Assembly (NCBI RefSeq): GCF_900116565.1
Contig: NZ_FPCJ01000001.1
Coordinates: 2,414,540 to 2,478,539, forward strand
DNA: 64,000 nt
Origin: Thermoflavifilum thermophilum
Lineage (GTDB): Bacteria; Bacteroidota; Bacteroidia; Chitinophagales; Chitinophagaceae
Direction: 5' to 3'
Part shown: piece by piece, positions 9,988 to 19,442 of the stretch
Position numbering within the stretch: position 1 is the stretch's first letter
Layout of the letters: each line of letters begins with the position of its first letter
Position numbers and translations under genes: made by a program
Notes under the pieces: generated by a model
Told to the model about the DNA's origin: nothing
Databases searched by the model: none
The model's input: the letters and a program-made list of their open reading frames with translations, nothing else

Positions 9988-12900
9988 TCAGAAACTGAGG
10001 TTAATTCCAACCATAAATGTTTTAGCATCAGGATAGGATCCATAATCTCCGCCTGAGGTATTCAGTGCTTCAGGGCTATATCCTCCGTAATCTCTGTTGA
10101 TGAAATAAAACATGTTTTCGGCACTGAAATATATCCTGGCCTGATCTACACCTTTAATCAGCTGATGCGGAAAAGTGTATCCGATTGTGAGGTTTTTAAA
10201 CCGGGCATAAGTTGCATCGTACAACCACCGGGAGTCGTAATATCCGCCTGTGGTGCCATCAATTCTGGGTGTGTGTCCATCGCCTGGCTGTGAAGGAGAA
10301 CGCCAGCGATTGCGCCATCGGCCAAGAGCATTCTGGGTAAATCCCATGGAAGGACGGTCAATAGCTCGTCCGATGATTTCGTATGTTTTATTTCCCCCTG
10401 CTCCCTGAATCAGGAATGATAGGTCAAAACCTTTGTAGGTAAATATGTTGTATATTCCCCAGGAATAAGTGGGATCGGGATAGCCCATGATTGTACGATC
10501 ATTGGCGTCAATTACGCCATCTCCGTTTACATCTTTGTATTTCACATCGCCCACGATGTTGGTAGACATGTGCGGACTGGCTTTCAAATCGGCATCATTC
10601 ATATATACGCCAATCGCATCATACAAATAAAACGCGTTGATAGGTTGTCCTACTTCAATGATCTGGGTAAGATTGCTGAAACCTGTGTGGATGGGAGCAT
10701 TGCCCTGTCCAAGTGCCAATACTTTATTATGGTTGAACCCGATATTAAAACTGGTTTGCCACTGTAGCTTTCCGGTCAGGTTTTGTGTGTTCAGTTCAAA
10801 TTCCCATCCCTTGTTTTGCACATGCCCGATGTTAACCCATCCAGAAGAAAAGCCAGTGGCGAGGGCGACGGGGACATTCAACAACAAGTCAGTGGTGAGT
10901 TTATCATAATGATCTACCGAGAGAGAAATACGGTTGTTGATTATTCCGATATCGGCTCCATAGTTGGATGAACGTGTTTTTTCCCAGTGTAAGTCTGGAT
11001 TCGATAATGAGCTGGGTACATATCCGTTGGCAAGGGAGCCGTTGAACGAATAGTTGGCTGCGCTGATTCCGCCGTAAGCCAGGTAATTTGGAATGGAGTT
11101 ATTTCCGTTCATGCCCCAGCTATAACGCAGTTTCAGTACGTTGATCCAGGGAATGGCACGCATAAAGTTTTCCTGTGCGATGTTCCATCCCAGAGAAAAA
11201 GACGGAAAATTACCCCATTTGTTGTTGGAGCCAAATTTTGAAGAGCCATCTCTTCTGAAGGCTACAGAAGCTAAATATTTGTCTTTGTAGTTATACAGGA
11301 TTCTTCCCAGATAAGAAAGCAGGGTTTCTTTGAATTCAGTAGTGGTAGAAGAGGTTACGGTAGAGGTTGCATTATTCAAAGTAGTTAATTCATCATTGGC
11401 AAAAAGCCTGTGGCTCTGACCGGAATTAGTACCAACTGTTTCTTCAGCTGTGTATCCTGCCAGGATATTGATATTATGTCCACCAAATGAATGGTTATAA
11501 GTCAACAAGGATTCAAACAGGTAATATTGGCTGTTGGCTGTTGAGTAGCTTCCTGAACTGGCAGATCCCGGAGCCTGTCCCAAACCCAGTGTGGGGTGAT
11601 AAACTTTATGAAATTGCATATCTGCATTCCAGGCACCCGTAAGCTTTAAACTCAGCCCATCGTACAAATTAGCCAGTACATACATATTGGAAAGCAGGCG
11701 TAGCCGGTTTTGTAAATCAGTAGTAGCACGTTCATATGCTACCGGGCTTTGGGTGGATCCTGCCCAGTAATATCGGCCATAGGGAGCCACACCGGTGTTG
11801 ATGCCAGCATTCTTTTCAGCTACGGGGACCATGGCCAGCACGTGATGAGATTGGTTGTCTTTCCCATCCACATCTCCACCATTCAGCCAGGAGTAAGATG
11901 GGGATATCTCCAGTCCCACTTTCAGGAATTTGGCCATTTGTCCTTCGAAGTTGGCTCTCACACTGGCCAGCTTATAGTTCGTGTACACAGCAATTCCTTC
12001 CTGATCCAGGTAATTTCCGGAGAGGCGATAAGTGAAATTAGCGTTGCCACCCGAAGCAGTGAGCTGTACACTATTCATAGGAGCTTTTCGGTAGAATGCA
12101 TCCTGCCAGTCAATGAATGCCAAGCTATCTGCGCCATAGGCCCATCGGGAATCCGGGATATAAGTCGCGTTTTGTGTCACTCCTAATTGTTGCTGCCTGA
12201 ACGAGATGGGATCGGTAGCCTGATAATTTTTGCCCTTCTGAATACCTAATTTCACCCAGTTTGAATCTTCAATCTGTGTGGCGAGATCAATCCATTCCTG
12301 TGGAGAAAGCAGATCTATTTTTTTGGCCAATTCCTGGAAGCCTGTGTAGGCGTTGAATGTGAACCTGGTTTGGCCAGCTTGTCCTTTTTTTGTAGTAATC
12401 AACACCACGCCGTTGGCACCGCGTGAGCCATAGATGGCCGATGAAGCGGCGTCCTTCAGCACTTCAATGGACGCAATATCTTCTGGATTGATATCGCCCA
12501 GATCAGAAACCGGAATTCCATCTACTACATAAAGGGGATCATTACTTGCGGAAATAGAAGCCGTGCCTCTCACTCGGATTTGTAAAGCAGCACCGGGCTG
12601 TCCCGTAGTTGTGCGCACCTGTACGCCAGCAAGTTGTCCTTCCATGGCCTGTTCCAGGCGGGAAATAGGACGCTCATCAATTCGGTTGGCATTTAATTGA
12701 GCTACGGCTCCTGTTACATCTGCTCGTTTTTGCGAGCCATAACCAATCACCACTAGTTCATTGAGGCTGGTATTGCTGCTGGTTAATCCAATATTCAGGT
12801 TGGTGAGTCCATTTTCCACCGGAACCACCTTGCTGCGGTACCCAATGTAACTGAATCTCAGCCTGGCAGCAGGGCCTGATAGCGATAAGCGATATTGACC

Positions 12901-13101
12901 TTCTGCATCGGTAACAGTCCCATGATTGCTGCCTATTTCCACCACTGTAACGCCTGGTAAAGGTTTTCCAGTAGCAGAATCGGTTACAATGCCGGAAATG
13001 AAGTGCTGGTTTTGTGCAACCGATTGAAAAGAGATGCAAAAAGAAAACAAAATTCCGCTAAACCACACCCATAATGTTTTCACTGAAGAGTGTTTGTACA
13101 T
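9988..13101 (-). CDS. SusC/RagA-family TonB-dependent outer-membrane transporter
   Basis: 1037 residues. A signal peptide (cut after SVAQ) is followed by a carboxypeptidase-regulatory-like domain (about 34-115, GIVTDSATGKPLPGVTV). Next come the SusC hallmark VVIGYGSQKRADVTGAV and the plug (about 120-235, with LYVVDGIPVSD and ASSAIYGSRGANGVVLITTK). A 22-strand barrel ends in the terminal phenylalanine typical of outer-membrane barrels. It imports large oligosaccharides bound by SusD, driven by TonB. First gene of the operon: a -7 box and the repeated operator lie 47-111 bp upstream of the ATG. Confidence 0.96.
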   Translation of the reverse strand: MYKHSSVKTLWVWFSGILFSFCISFQSVAQNQHFISGIVTDSATGKPLPGVTVVEIGSNHGTVTDAEGQYRLSLSGPAARLRFSYIGYRSKVVPVENGLTNLNIGLTSSNTSLNELVVIGYGSQKRADVTGAVAQLNANRIDERPISRLEQAMEGQLAGVQVRTTTGQPGAALQIRVRGTASISASNDPLYVVDGIPVSDLGDINPEDIASIEVLKDAASSAIYGSRGANGVVLITTKKGQAGQTRFTFNAYTGFQELAKKIDLLSPQEWIDLATQIEDSNWVKLGIQKGKNYQATDPISFRQQQLGVTQNATYIPDSRWAYGADSLAFIDWQDAFYRKAPMNSVQLTASGGNANFTYRLSGNYLDQEGIAVYTNYKLASVRANFEGQMAKFLKVGLEISPSYSWLNGGDVDGKDNQSHHVLAMVPVAEKNAGINTGVAPYGRYYWAGSTQSPVAYERATTDLQNRLRLLSNMYVLANLYDGLSLKLTGAWNADMQFHKVYHPTLGLGQAPGSASSGSYSTANSQYYLFESLLTYNHSFGGHNINILAGYTAEETVGTNSGQSHRLFANDELTTLNNATSTVTSSTTTEFKETLLSYLGRILYNYKDKYLASVAFRRDGSSKFGSNNKWGNFPSFSLGWNIAQENFMRAIPWINVLKLRYSWGMNGNNSIPNYLAYGGISAANYSFNGSLANGYVPSSLSNPDLHWEKTRSSNYGADIGIINNRISLSVDHYDKLTTDLLLNVPVALATGFSSGWVNIGHVQNKGWEFELNTQNLTGKLQWQTSFNIGFNHNKVLALGQGNAPIHTGFSNLTQIIEVGQPINAFYLYDAIGVYMNDADLKASPHMSTNIVGDVKYKDVNGDGVIDANDRTIMGYPDPTYSWGIYNIFTYKGFDLSFLIQGAGGNKTYEIIGRAIDRPSMGFTQNALGRWRNRWRSPSQPGDGHTPRIDGTTGGYYDSRWLYDATYARFKNLTIGYTFPHQLIKGVDQARIYFSAENMFYFINRDYGGYSPEALNTSGGDYGSYPDAKTFMVGINLSF

Positions 13102-13147
13102 GGCATAAGGAGTTTAAAAGCGTGAAACAATCAGCAAGTAGTCAAGG

Positions 13148-13155
13148 CTAAAGTA
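13148..13155 (-). promoter_or_regulatory. Putative -7 box of the susC operon
   Basis: The minus strand reads TACTTTAG, one mismatch from the Bacteroidota TAnnTTTG box, 46 bp upstream of the susC ATG. It lies exactly 20 bp from the repeated operator, as does the box before the rhaT-like gene. The match alone is weak; the conserved spacing is the main support. Confidence 0.55.
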
Positions 13156-13175
13156 GAGGCATTTTTGGATTCAAC

Positions 13176-13212
13176 TATCCTGTAGTGTCCTGCTCTGTCC
13201 TGTACTGTGCTG
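13176..13212 (-). promoter_or_regulatory. Tandem 10-bp-phased operator upstream of susC
   Basis: Written on the plus strand, heptamers start at 13176 (TATCCTG), 13186 (TGTCCTG), 13196 (TGTCCTG) and 13206 (TGTGCTG), exactly 10 bp apart. On the minus strand they read CAGGATA/CAGGACA. All copies face the same side of the helix, just upstream of the -7-like box, as expected for an activator contacting RNA polymerase. The first two copies recur with identical phase before the rhamnose transporter operon. The binding protein is not encoded in this window. Confidence 0.7.
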
Positions 13213-13281
13213 GTCGTATCAAATAAAGTGTTAACATGTTTTTTAAAAATAGATGATAGGGGAAAACCCGTCATTTTCATT

Positions 13282-14442
13282 TTATCCTGAAATCACTCTC
13301 TCCTGCAGGTCTTCAATCTTTTCACAACCGAGTTGTTCCATGATTTGTTGAAGCTGTCGTTTGAGAATAACGATGGTGTGTTCGCCGCCTCTTTTGCCCA
13401 GAGCAGCAACGCCATACATGAAGGTGCGACCTAAGAAAACAAATTCTGCACCGCAGGCCAATGCGCGGGCAATGTCGGTCCCCGATCGCAATCCACTGTC
13501 CATCATGATCTTGATCTTACCCTTGAAGAGGGGAGCTATTTGCTGCAAAGCCTTGATAGACGAAGGGCCTGCATCCAGTTGCCGGCCACCATGGTTGGAA
13601 ACAATAATCCCATCCAATCCCAACTCGATGCATTTTTCCACATCGTCGGGGTTGGCCATTCCTTTTATCACCAATTTATGCTTCCATTTATCCCTTAAGC
13701 GTTTGAGTTTTTCATCATTTAATCGACCATTAAACGTACTGTTCATGAATAGCCCCAAATGATGCATATTCAGTCCTTTCGGGATATAAGGCAACAGGGT
13801 TTGAAATCTGGGTTGGCCATGCAATAAAGTTTGAATAGCCCAGTGCGGCCGACTGATGATTTGTCGGATGTTTCGCCAGGTCATGCGGGGTGGCATGGCC
13901 AGTCCGTTTTTGATTTCTTTGTTCCGGTAGCCGAAGGTGGGTACATCGGCCAGGATTACCAAAACCCGGTAACCCGCATCGGCAGCGCGCTGCAGCAGTT
14001 GATCCCGCAAGCTATCTTCGACCGGATGATAAAGTTGAAACCAGGCCTGTCCTTCTGTGATGTTCGCTATCTCTTCAATGGTAGCTGTGCTCACGGTGCT
14101 CAGCACAAAAGGAATCTGGTGATGAAATGCAGCTCTGGCCAAAATTTGCGGGGCACCCGGCCAGATCAGTCCCTGTAAGCCCACCGGTGCAATACCAAAT
14201 GGTGCCTGATAACGTTGTCCGAAAAGCGAAACTTCCATGTTGGCTCCGCTAAAAGGCCGAATGTATCTCGGCATCAGCTCAATGGCACGGAGCTCTTCAG
14301 TATTCTTGCGCAGGTTGATTTCTTCATTGCATCCGCCATCCAAATAATCAAATGCAAATCCGGGTATCCGTTTCCGGGCCTTGCGCCTCAGGTCATCTAC
14401 AGAAGGATATCGCGGATCATAACCTAACTTCATGCTTGCCAT
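13282..14442 (-). CDS. lldD: FMN-dependent alpha-hydroxy-acid dehydrogenase, L-lactate dehydrogenase type
   Basis: 386 residues of the LldD/glycolate-oxidase family. Visible are the FMN-binding N-terminal FAFDYLDGG, PVGLQGLIWPGAP, and the catalytic block SNHGGRQLDAGPSS with the proton-abstracting His. The phosphate-binding end is DSGLRSGTDIARALACGA. It oxidises L-lactate (or a similar L-2-hydroxy acid) to pyruvate and passes electrons to the respiratory chain. It is last in the rhaT operon. Rhamnose breakdown through rhamnulose-1-phosphate gives L-lactaldehyde and then L-lactate, so this gene probably finishes that branch (inferred). The ATG at 14442 is used; Met4 is an alternative start. Confidence 0.85.
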   Translation of the reverse strand: MASMKLGYDPRYPSVDDLRRKARKRIPGFAFDYLDGGCNEEINLRKNTEELRAIELMPRYIRPFSGANMEVSLFGQRYQAPFGIAPVGLQGLIWPGAPQILARAAFHHQIPFVLSTVSTATIEEIANITEGQAWFQLYHPVEDSLRDQLLQRAADAGYRVLVILADVPTFGYRNKEIKNGLAMPPRMTWRNIRQIISRPHWAIQTLLHGQPRFQTLLPYIPKGLNMHHLGLFMNSTFNGRLNDEKLKRLRDKWKHKLVIKGMANPDDVEKCIELGLDGIIVSNHGGRQLDAGPSSIKALQQIAPLFKGKIKIMMDSGLRSGTDIARALACGAEFVFLGRTFMYGVAALGKRGGEHTIVILKRQLQQIMEQLGCEKIEDLQERVISG

Positions 14443-14460
14443 CTTCTTTTCTTGCTTGTT

Positions 14461-17250
14461 TTATTCTTCCACAAAATGATTCACCGTAAAATGATAAGTT
14501 CCCGATCCCAGATGCACTTTGATCCGGTTTTGATCAGATGTAAAGGAAAAGCCTTTTTCACCAGACAAAGGTTTATCATCCACTTGCACCTGATTTGCTT
14601 GATTGGCCGGCAAATACACTTCGGCTTCTGTATTGGCGGGAATGGTAACGTTCCAAAGCAATGTATTACCTTGTTTTTTCCAGTTGCTTTGAATCAATCC
14701 ATGCACGGAATGATAACTGCAATTCACCCAATCCAATCCTTTCACGAAATGGGGATGCATGATGATTTTTTGAAACCCAACCTGCACATCGTCGCAGCGA
14801 ATACCGCCCAAATCTTCATACATCCACACAACCAGGTCACCCAGTAACATCACATGGTTGCCCGAGTTCATGGCTGGATCGGCCGTATTGCCATTCCAGA
14901 GCTCCCAAATGGTGGTAGCCCCATTTTTTACCATATATCCCCAGCTTGGATAGGTGGTATTGGTGGCGATCTGATAAGCCAGATCGGGACGTCCGTTGCG
15001 TGTAAGTGTACGCATGAACTGCTGGGCGCCTACCAATCCCACGCTGATATGTCCGTCGAAATCATTTTCTGTTTTTTCAATGATATGAGCAAACACCGTA
15101 TGCCTGATGGAATCGGGTGCCAGGTGAAAGGCCAATGCAAAGATGTTGGCCGTAGCGGTATTGTTGGCATATTCATCGAGGCGGGTATTCAGGAAATGTT
15201 GATTAAATGCTGTTTTCACAGCAGCTGCTTCACGGGCAAACTGGATGGAATCATCCGTAAGATGTTGCAACGATGCAAAGCCCTCCATGAGTTTTAACGT
15301 GTGATAATAAAATGCAGTGGATAGCAGTGCACCGGGTGTGATGCGGGACGAATCTCTGGAATGAATGAGTTTCGGATCTTCCGGAGGCATGCACCAATCG
15401 CCATACGTATCTTTGGTGATGATACCCTCTTTCATGTATCGCGAACGCATGTAGTACAGCCATTTTTTAATCGATGCATAATGTTGCATGAGCGGTTGCT
15501 CATTGGCAAACTGATGATACAGCATGTGGGTAATAATGGGATAAGCACCCGGCCAGGTCATGTTATCGCTATACACTTTCCAGTAGGTAGGCGCTACATC
15601 GGGAATGCTTCCACTTTCCCGTTGCGCATCTTCAATATCCTGCAGCCATTTGGCATATAGCGTGTTGTTATCGAAAATAAAGCTCTCGCCATACGATCCT
15701 TCAGCCCGGTCGCCCAGCCAGCCCATACGCTCATCGCGTTGTGGACAATCCGTAGGCATGCCCCGGTAGTTGCCGCGAATGCCCCAAAAAGCATTATGAT
15801 AGATTTGATTTAATAACGGATTGGATGTTTCAAAATGACCCGTTACCGGCAGATCATCATAAACGACTTTGCCCACAAGGGTAGATAAGTCGGGTTTACC
15901 CGGATAGCCAGTAAGTTCCACATATCGAAAACCATGATAGGTGAAATGCGGCTCCCAGCTTTGATTTCCGGATTTCATGATGTAATGATCGGTCGCTTCG
16001 GCTGAACGCAGATTGGCTGTATATAAAGTGGTATCCGGGTTCAAGCGTTCGGCAAACCGCAACGTTACGGTATCTCCGGCTTTGCCGTCAGGAATATGGA
16101 TTTCCACCCAGCCCACCATGTTTTGCCCCATGTCGTAGATATATTTTCCGGGTGCAATTTCATAGCAAGCCTTCGGTTTCACCGTGTCCATGATGGTGAT
16201 CAATGGATCCATCTGGGCTTCGAGATGATCACAGGGCGGTTGGGTAAGTTGAGCTTGCAACCAGTTATGGTCGTCGTATCCCACTTCATTCCATCCGGAT
16301 AATTCTTTGGTAGCATCATAATCTTCACCGTCATATTCATTATTCGAGCGAATGGGGCCATCGGCTGTGATCTTCCAGGTTGTATCGCTGGTTAGCATTT
16401 GCATGGAGCCGTCGCGATGTTGTATTTCTATTTGGGCAATCATTTTAGGATATCCAAAATTGCTAATGGGAGGAATAGGCGACTTGCCCCAGCGCATGGT
16501 GAAAAATCTACCATTGCCCAAGATTACTCCTATGGCGTTTTTGCCGGAATGCAAATAGGGTGTGATATCGAAAGTGTTGTAAAAAATGCGTTTATTATAT
16601 TCCGTGGGATCGGGCGAGAGTTCTTCATGGCCAACTTTTTTGCCATTGATAAACAACTGATAAATACCCAATCCGCTGATATAGATTTTGGCCGACTGGA
16701 TGGGCTTGTCGATGGTAAATTCTTTTCGCAGGTAGCGTGCCGAAAGACGCGTATGCATGTCGTGCGGACGGTCCCAGCTGAAAAAAGTATCCAGTCCAAT
16801 CCATTGTGCATACCAATCGGCCTTATGCAACAAGCCTTCGCTCCAGTGTGCAGGTTCACTCCAGGCCGATTCACGTCCGTCGTTGGTCCATACTTTCACT
16901 TTCCAGTAGCAGGTGATGCGGCTTTGCAGGGGTATGCCTTGATATGTAACTCCCACGCTTTGGCCCGACATTACTTTTTTTGAGTCCCACAAATCGCCTT
17001 CGTTGTGATTGAGTTTATCCATTGAGCTTGCCACCAGGATGCGATAAGCTACCTGCTTCACATTGCGGCCACTGGCCTGAATTTCCCAGCTCAATCGCGG
17101 ATGTGTACTATTTACTGCCAGCGGATGATCCAGGTATTCACAACGAAGATGGGAAATGGAAACACCGTTTTGCGCAAATAAGTACGGGTTTCTGGATAAA
17201 ATGAAAACACATATCAATGAGAAGTATTTCATTATCATGTTCATGTTCAT
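14461..17250 (-). CDS. Alpha-L-rhamnosidase, glycoside hydrolase family 78
   Basis: 929 residues from the ATG at 17250. An in-frame GTG at 17301 would overlap the upstream gene, so one of the ATGs at 17250-17232 is more likely; the last, MKYFSL, also begins a good signal peptide (cut near LFAQ). The GH78 domain order is present: an N-terminal fibronectin-like domain (WEIQASGRNVKQVAYRILV), a carbohydrate-binding jelly roll (SGLGIYQLFINGKKVG), a second beta domain (YIYDMGQNMVGWVE), the (alpha/alpha)6 catalytic barrel and a C-terminal beta domain. The catalytic motif DCPQRDERMGWLGD lies near residues 500-515, and the base Glu is in ATTIWELW near residue 783. It releases terminal alpha-L-rhamnose, probably in the periplasm. 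Confidence 0.93.
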   Translation of the reverse strand: MNMNMIMKYFSLICVFILSRNPYLFAQNGVSISHLRCEYLDHPLAVNSTHPRLSWEIQASGRNVKQVAYRILVASSMDKLNHNEGDLWDSKKVMSGQSVGVTYQGIPLQSRITCYWKVKVWTNDGRESAWSEPAHWSEGLLHKADWYAQWIGLDTFFSWDRPHDMHTRLSARYLRKEFTIDKPIQSAKIYISGLGIYQLFINGKKVGHEELSPDPTEYNKRIFYNTFDITPYLHSGKNAIGVILGNGRFFTMRWGKSPIPPISNFGYPKMIAQIEIQHRDGSMQMLTSDTTWKITADGPIRSNNEYDGEDYDATKELSGWNEVGYDDHNWLQAQLTQPPCDHLEAQMDPLITIMDTVKPKACYEIAPGKYIYDMGQNMVGWVEIHIPDGKAGDTVTLRFAERLNPDTTLYTANLRSAEATDHYIMKSGNQSWEPHFTYHGFRYVELTGYPGKPDLSTLVGKVVYDDLPVTGHFETSNPLLNQIYHNAFWGIRGNYRGMPTDCPQRDERMGWLGDRAEGSYGESFIFDNNTLYAKWLQDIEDAQRESGSIPDVAPTYWKVYSDNMTWPGAYPIITHMLYHQFANEQPLMQHYASIKKWLYYMRSRYMKEGIITKDTYGDWCMPPEDPKLIHSRDSSRITPGALLSTAFYYHTLKLMEGFASLQHLTDDSIQFAREAAAVKTAFNQHFLNTRLDEYANNTATANIFALAFHLAPDSIRHTVFAHIIEKTENDFDGHISVGLVGAQQFMRTLTRNGRPDLAYQIATNTTYPSWGYMVKNGATTIWELWNGNTADPAMNSGNHVMLLGDLVVWMYEDLGGIRCDDVQVGFQKIIMHPHFVKGLDWVNCSYHSVHGLIQSNWKKQGNTLLWNVTIPANTEAEVYLPANQANQVQVDDKPLSGEKGFSFTSDQNRIKVHLGSGTYHFTVNHFVEE

Positions 17251-17294
17251 GTCATTTGTATTGTATATGTGAAACAAACAGCTTTCATCATTTT

Positions 17295-19442
17295 TTACCA
17301 CAACCTATACAATCCGCTCCAGCGAATATTCCATTTGCCATTATGTGGAAAGCCGGGGCAGGTGGTAGTAGCACCATCATATCCAGCGGCCATGAATGCC
17401 AGTGCAGTTAATAAACCTCCATTACCTGGCAAATACACCCGCAATCGCTGATCCTGGTAATTATGTCCGTTGATCAAATAAGTATTTTTTTGCACGGGCA
17501 TCAACAAAGCACGAATGGCATCTTCAGGTCTGCCCAGACGAGTAGCTGTCATGGCCATCATGGGAAAGTCCCAGCCCCAGGTCGTTTTCCAGTTCCATTT
17601 TTTCATCACTTCATCGAAAGTATGATTCATGATAGGCAAATTCACTTTTTTCGTCCAAGGCAACATGCCCAGAATGCCCAGTACGATGGGATGATCACGT
17701 CGGAAGGTATCTTGGGTATAAGCTTCTGTAGCATGTGCTTCGGGAAGATACAAACTATCCTTTACCGGAAGCGGTGCCAGATGATCCATCACATCTTGCC
17801 AGTAAGGATTGGGCGAAAGATGTAACCGTTTTCTCCATTGCTGTGCTATTTGCAGGCCTACATACCATTCATTCAGTTCAAATGCAGGATCATCTGTTTG
17901 TTCCGCATGAAAGATTTCCTGAGCCGGAATCAACGGATGGCAGAGATGATACAAATGATCGGTTGAATCCAGGTGTGCAAATGAAGCCATGAAATCGGCT
18001 GTTTCGAATACCAGATTTTGATATTGATGCAATATGCGCGCATCGTGGGTGATCCGATATAACATGTCTGCCAGGAAAATCACGTTTGGCTGTTGCCAGA
18101 TCAGCAATTCACCTACGCTGGAGGGAGATCGTCGGCCGGAGGGATCGGTCATCTTCTGCCATCTTACACCTTTAAATCCTTGTATTGCAGCTGTATGACG
18201 CGCTTCTGGTAATACTTTGGCAAACCATTGCAGGCTGCGTTCCACAATCTCAGGATGTCCCCACAAAGCAAAATGCAAGATATGCCACCCATACATTTCC
18301 AGATGAAACTTGCCATACCAGCTGTTGTAAGTCAAGCCAGTTTCCTGTGGAGGATAAACTCCCGCACATTGTGCACGGGTGAGGTAAAGTGAAGTGATCA
18401 TTCGTCTTTCCAGCTCAAAAGCCCTGGGATCGGTGCAATGGGAGAAATCAATATATCCGCCTTTATTCCAGTAATCTGCCCATCCCTGTCGGCTGCTCAT
18501 GGCCGTTTCAGCAAAATCGGGTACATAAGTGTCAAACAGTTTGGGCGTAAACCAAACGCTGCATCGGAAAGTATCTGTTGTATTGGATGTGGGGATAATA
18601 CGCCATAGATGGGCTTGTTGTGATACAAAGTGGGCAGGTTGTTCTGTTTTCAGATACACGTAATAAATGGTAGTATCAATCTGTTCCTTTAAAATCAATT
18701 CACAATTAGATTGATGAATCACTTGCGTGATATAGTCCTGTACATGTCCGGTGTCATATCCAGGTGATACGGCTTGTGCACTGGGGTAGGGGAGATAGAG
18801 ATACAGTTCGGCCTGATGCGTATGCCAAAGAGGTGTGATCACTTGCGTAGCGATCAAATCTTTTTGCTGATGGCAATATGTGGTTACTTTAACGGGCTTG
18901 GATTGCACAGTAAAACGGCTGGTAATTTGTCCGCTCCACATGTCCAGTGTTTCATCCACATTTTTGATTTGGGAAAGGTTGATGCGGTGATGGGATGAAT
19001 CATAGAAATGCAACCCGAATAACCCCAGATGAATGCGTTGAGGATTGGCGCGTAGGTAATTGGCTGCACGAGCTGCTCTTCCTGTGTCGAATTGTAACGC
19101 ATACGGAATCAGCCGGTTTTGGCAACTGGGCAGCCATCGGGTAGCCTCTTCAATGGTGTAATTGCTATCGTTTGGAAAGCTATGCCATCCCCAATCCGAC
19201 AAGGTGCCTAAGGGTACGCCGTGGAGATAGGCATCCGGGAAGCTTTGCAGACCCGTGATATCTACTGTAAAAGCAAATTGGCCGTTACCAACGGTAAGAG
19301 AGCCGAGTGAGTCAAACGATTGAATGCGAATATTATGGCGTTGCACCCATGTCTTGCGGTTAAAAGATTCCTGTGCTTTTGCGGGCAAGCATATCCCTAT
19401 TGCAAGCAACATGCATCCATATCGTAAAAAGACATGCATCAT
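17295..19442 (-). CDS. Putative six-hairpin glycosidase of unassigned specificity
   Basis: 715 residues from the ATG at 19442, whose ATGA overlaps the stop of the mutarotase gene (4-nt coupling). A longer reading from 19529 would run through that gene and is rejected. A signal peptide (MMHVFLRYG, cut after PAKAQ) is followed by an N-terminal beta domain containing LTVGNGQFAFTVDITGL and then an (alpha/alpha)6 barrel. Barrel segments include YNSWYGKFHLEMYGWH near residue 375 and KWNWKTTWGWDFPMMAMTA near residue 640. The layout resembles GH65/GH95-type enzymes, but the catalytic acid cannot be named with confidence. Between rhamnose mutarotase and a GH78 gene, a role on rhamnosyl glycans is likely but inferred. 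Confidence 0.7.
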   Translation of the reverse strand: MMHVFLRYGCMLLAIGICLPAKAQESFNRKTWVQRHNIRIQSFDSLGSLTVGNGQFAFTVDITGLQSFPDAYLHGVPLGTLSDWGWHSFPNDSNYTIEEATRWLPSCQNRLIPYALQFDTGRAARAANYLRANPQRIHLGLFGLHFYDSSHHRINLSQIKNVDETLDMWSGQITSRFTVQSKPVKVTTYCHQQKDLIATQVITPLWHTHQAELYLYLPYPSAQAVSPGYDTGHVQDYITQVIHQSNCELILKEQIDTTIYYVYLKTEQPAHFVSQQAHLWRIIPTSNTTDTFRCSVWFTPKLFDTYVPDFAETAMSSRQGWADYWNKGGYIDFSHCTDPRAFELERRMITSLYLTRAQCAGVYPPQETGLTYNSWYGKFHLEMYGWHILHFALWGHPEIVERSLQWFAKVLPEARHTAAIQGFKGVRWQKMTDPSGRRSPSSVGELLIWQQPNVIFLADMLYRITHDARILHQYQNLVFETADFMASFAHLDSTDHLYHLCHPLIPAQEIFHAEQTDDPAFELNEWYVGLQIAQQWRKRLHLSPNPYWQDVMDHLAPLPVKDSLYLPEAHATEAYTQDTFRRDHPIVLGILGMLPWTKKVNLPIMNHTFDEVMKKWNWKTTWGWDFPMMAMTATRLGRPEDAIRALLMPVQKNTYLINGHNYQDQRLRVYLPGNGGLLTALAFMAAGYDGATTTCPGFPHNGKWNIRWSGLYRLW

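Noticed and set aside
13253-13281. Short GGGG-AAAA-CCC hairpin after lldD as a terminator
   Set aside because: The stem is only three to four base pairs and has no clean T run on the minus strand.
14452-14847. Long plus-strand frames lying opposite the GH78 and other minus-strand genes
   Set aside because: They mirror the codon pattern of the real genes on the other strand and show no recognisable protein sequence.
17250-17301. GTG start at 17301 for the GH78 gene
   Set aside because: It would overlap the upstream gene and place a polar stretch before the signal peptide; ATG codons at 17250-17232 fit better.
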